Source of the DNA: an uncultured SAR116 cluster alpha proteobacterium
GTDB taxonomy: Bacteria > Pseudomonadota > Alphaproteobacteria > Puniceispirillales > Puniceispirillaceae
Assembly: GCA_902523435.1 (NCBI GenBank)
Contig: CABYZM010000015.1
Coordinates: forward strand, 1 to 35,352
Direction of reading: 5' to 3'
Length of the DNA stretch: 35,352 bases
Position numbers and translations under genes: made by a program. Positions within the stretch are counted from its first letter, which is position 1; each line of letters starts with the position of its first letter. The notes beneath the pieces are model-generated. The model made no database searches, was not told the DNA's origin, and saw nothing but the letters and a program-made list of their open reading frames with translations. Below are positions 34,044 through 35,352 of the stretch, one piece after another.

Positions 34044-35352
34044 TCATAGCTCAGAGTTGAGCCTTTCCAGCACAACTGACACATCTTCACGCAAGCTTTT
34101 TAAATAAAGAAGTTGGTCCAACGCTTTATTTGTAAAACCAAATTTTTTTGCTCTAACAAAGAAAGTTTTTGCTAATTTTTCTTCGCCAGCTTTGTATTTG
34201 TCGTAAGCAATGAATGCAAGTAATGGTGCAGGTAGATCTATTGCGTCAAGCACGTCCTCCAGGAGAATATACATTTCCTCTTTCTGTTGATTTTCGTATA
34301 ATCTGAAGGCAAGGCGAGTTGTTGAACGCCAATTCGTATCAATTGGTGTCAAGTCGAATTGGTTTCGAGCATATGTTGCTGCTTCATGAGTTTTGCCGCA
34401 CCTACCATAGACAACACTTGCATAGCCATAACTATCAGCATTACCCGCTTTTTGATGAGCAAGCCTCAGATCATTGAAAGCTTGCTCACATCCTGTGATA
34501 CCCATACTTAAGCTTAATAATGCTCTACTGGCATAGTTCTCAGGACTTGGTTTAATATTTATCGTCAAGTCTAGTTCTTCTCTGAGCTTGTCAAGGTTCT
34601 CCGGTGTTTTAGGAAGTTTGTTCATGGCCATCCCAAAAAAATCCAACCAAGTATCCTGAACCAACCAATCTTCCTGTTTATTTGGTCCAGGCCACCTTTT
34701 CATTTCAATAAGAATTCTGCTTGCATTTACGAAACCTTCCTCCGTCCATTTCGCCATTTCGGATCTAAAATTCGCATATTGAACTAACTGTTGAGGAGTA
34801 ATAGGGGTTTTTCGCCAACTAAAATAGCTTTCATAAAGCCCTTTTTGATTTAAAACATTCACAAGAAATTCACTTAGGATATGCTCTCCTACCTGATCTT
34901 GAAAACTAAATTTATTAGTGAGGTCAAAATCTTTGATAGTGGAAACAACAACCTGTCTTTTTTCAAGATCGGATATTTCAATGTTTATCCTTGCTACAGA
35001 CTCAAAAATTTGCATCGACGGAGAAACTAAAAATTTCACGCCATTCAAACTAGCTAATTCATCATTTTCAATTTTTAGTTCCTCAAGGCGAACTGCTGTT
35101 TTTCTTGGAATGATTCTAATTGAACCTGATTTTGATAATTGTGAAGTAATGGCCTCTGTAAGCCCTTCCAAAAATTGTTTTTCTTCACTTTTAAAATTTG
35201 CCCCTTCAACTCTAGAGACAAAAACTAGCGGCTTTGAGGAAAAGGCTATTTTAGCTTCATCCTCTGTTTGTTTTGATAGGAAAAAAAATAATGCTAGCCC
35301 AATAATTAAAAAAACAGATACGCTTCCCGCAATAGAAAACCTCAACCTGTTA
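34044..35352 (-). CDS. TolB-like/TPR protein, paralogue of the cyclase gene, 5' end outside window
   Basis: The frame runs through the right edge without a stop (the last visible codons read NRLRFSIAG), and the only early start would be TTG 35345, so the gene very likely begins outside. Visible: a transmembrane helix (SVSVFLIIGLALFFFL), a TolB-like domain (PLVFVSRVEGANFK, FLEGLTEAITSQL) and TPR-like helical repeats. It aligns through its length with the C-terminal two thirds of the 29709-31571 protein (for example VYGRCGKTHEAATYARNQ against VYERCRDSKNAIKSKRDA, and FFVRAKKFGF against FLKRAKEKNF). By that analogy the unseen N-terminus is probably a class III cyclase domain, which is inference. 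Confidence 0.8.
   Translation of the reverse strand, partial: NRLRFSIAGSVSVFLIIGLALFFFLSKQTEDEAKIAFSSKPLVFVSRVEGANFKSEEKQFLEGLTEAITSQLSKSGSIRIIPRKTAVRLEELKIENDELASLNGVKFLVSPSMQIFESVARINIEISDLEKRQVVVSTIKDFDLTNKFSFQDQVGEHILSEFLVNVLNQKGLYESYFSWRKTPITPQQLVQYANFRSEMAKWTEEGFVNASRILIEMKRWPGPNKQEDWLVQDTWLDFFGMAMNKLPKTPENLDKLREELDLTINIKPSPENYASRALLSLSMGITGCEQAFNDLRLAHQKAGNADSYGYASVVYGRCGKTHEAATYARNQFDLTPIDTNWRSTTRLAFRLYENQQKEEMYILLEDVLDAIDLPAPLLAFIAYDKYKAGEEKLAKTFFVRAKKFGFTNKALDQLLYLKSLREDVSVVLERLNSEL

Noticed and set aside
34044-35345. Complete gene starting at TTG 35345
   Set aside because: The frame stays open to the window edge, TTG has no good ribosome binding site, and the paralogue has a cyclase domain before this point.

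Overview
The window looks like a chromosomal segment of an alphaproteobacterium. The evidence is a GcrA-type cell-cycle regulator, the tig-clpP-clpX-lon-HU gene order, a glnB-glnA pair and a Psd/CDP-alcohol phosphatidyltransferase pair. Base composition is moderate to low in G+C, and a marine SAR116-like lineage would fit, but that assignment is inference because no rRNA is present. Most of the window (about 1-29300) is ordinary housekeeping DNA. The last 6 kb are visibly richer in A+T and hold accessory-type genes.

Layout. 1-335: 3'-truncated LOG-family gene. 596-3083: LysM protein, a Psd-like protein lacking its cleavage serine, and a CDP-alcohol phosphatidyltransferase. 3180-5896: orphan molybdopterin subunit of the xanthine/CO dehydrogenase family, overlapping msrB. 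6106-6459: EF-hand protein on the minus strand. 6649-10576: AroE-like gene, gcrA and pepN (the last two overlap). 10604-14870: DEAD-box helicase with an apparent ATT start, an alpha/beta hydrolase and parE. 15317-18504, minus strand: glnA, glnB and a class I aminotransferase. 18591-25945: tRNA-His, tRNA-Leu, tig, clpP, clpX, lon, HU gene and tRNA-Val. This is the protein-quality-control block: ribosome-bound chaperone, ClpXP and Lon. 26033-29073: ABM-domain protein, DUF3426-like membrane protein, secreted repeat protein and a TIGR03643 protein. 29219-29295: tRNA-Asp with a strong terminator.

After tRNA-Asp the character changes. Two related minus-strand genes encode a membrane segment, a TolB-like domain and TPR-like repeats. 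The complete one carries an N-terminal class III nucleotide cyclase domain. The other runs off the window end before that domain would be reached. They flank a membrane-anchored metallophosphoesterase. The intergenic DNA here holds 12-bp tandem repeats and two compact arrays of inverted repeats. The stronger array (31947-32088) could fold into a closed multi-hairpin structure followed by a terminator-like stem, and I cannot assign it to a known RNA family.

Most noteworthy: the unassigned structured element at 31947-32088, the Psd homologue without its pyruvoyl-forming serine, the ATT-initiated helicase, the paired cyclase/TPR genes, the AroE-like protein without canonical shikimate-binding serines, and the palindromic leader of the HU gene.
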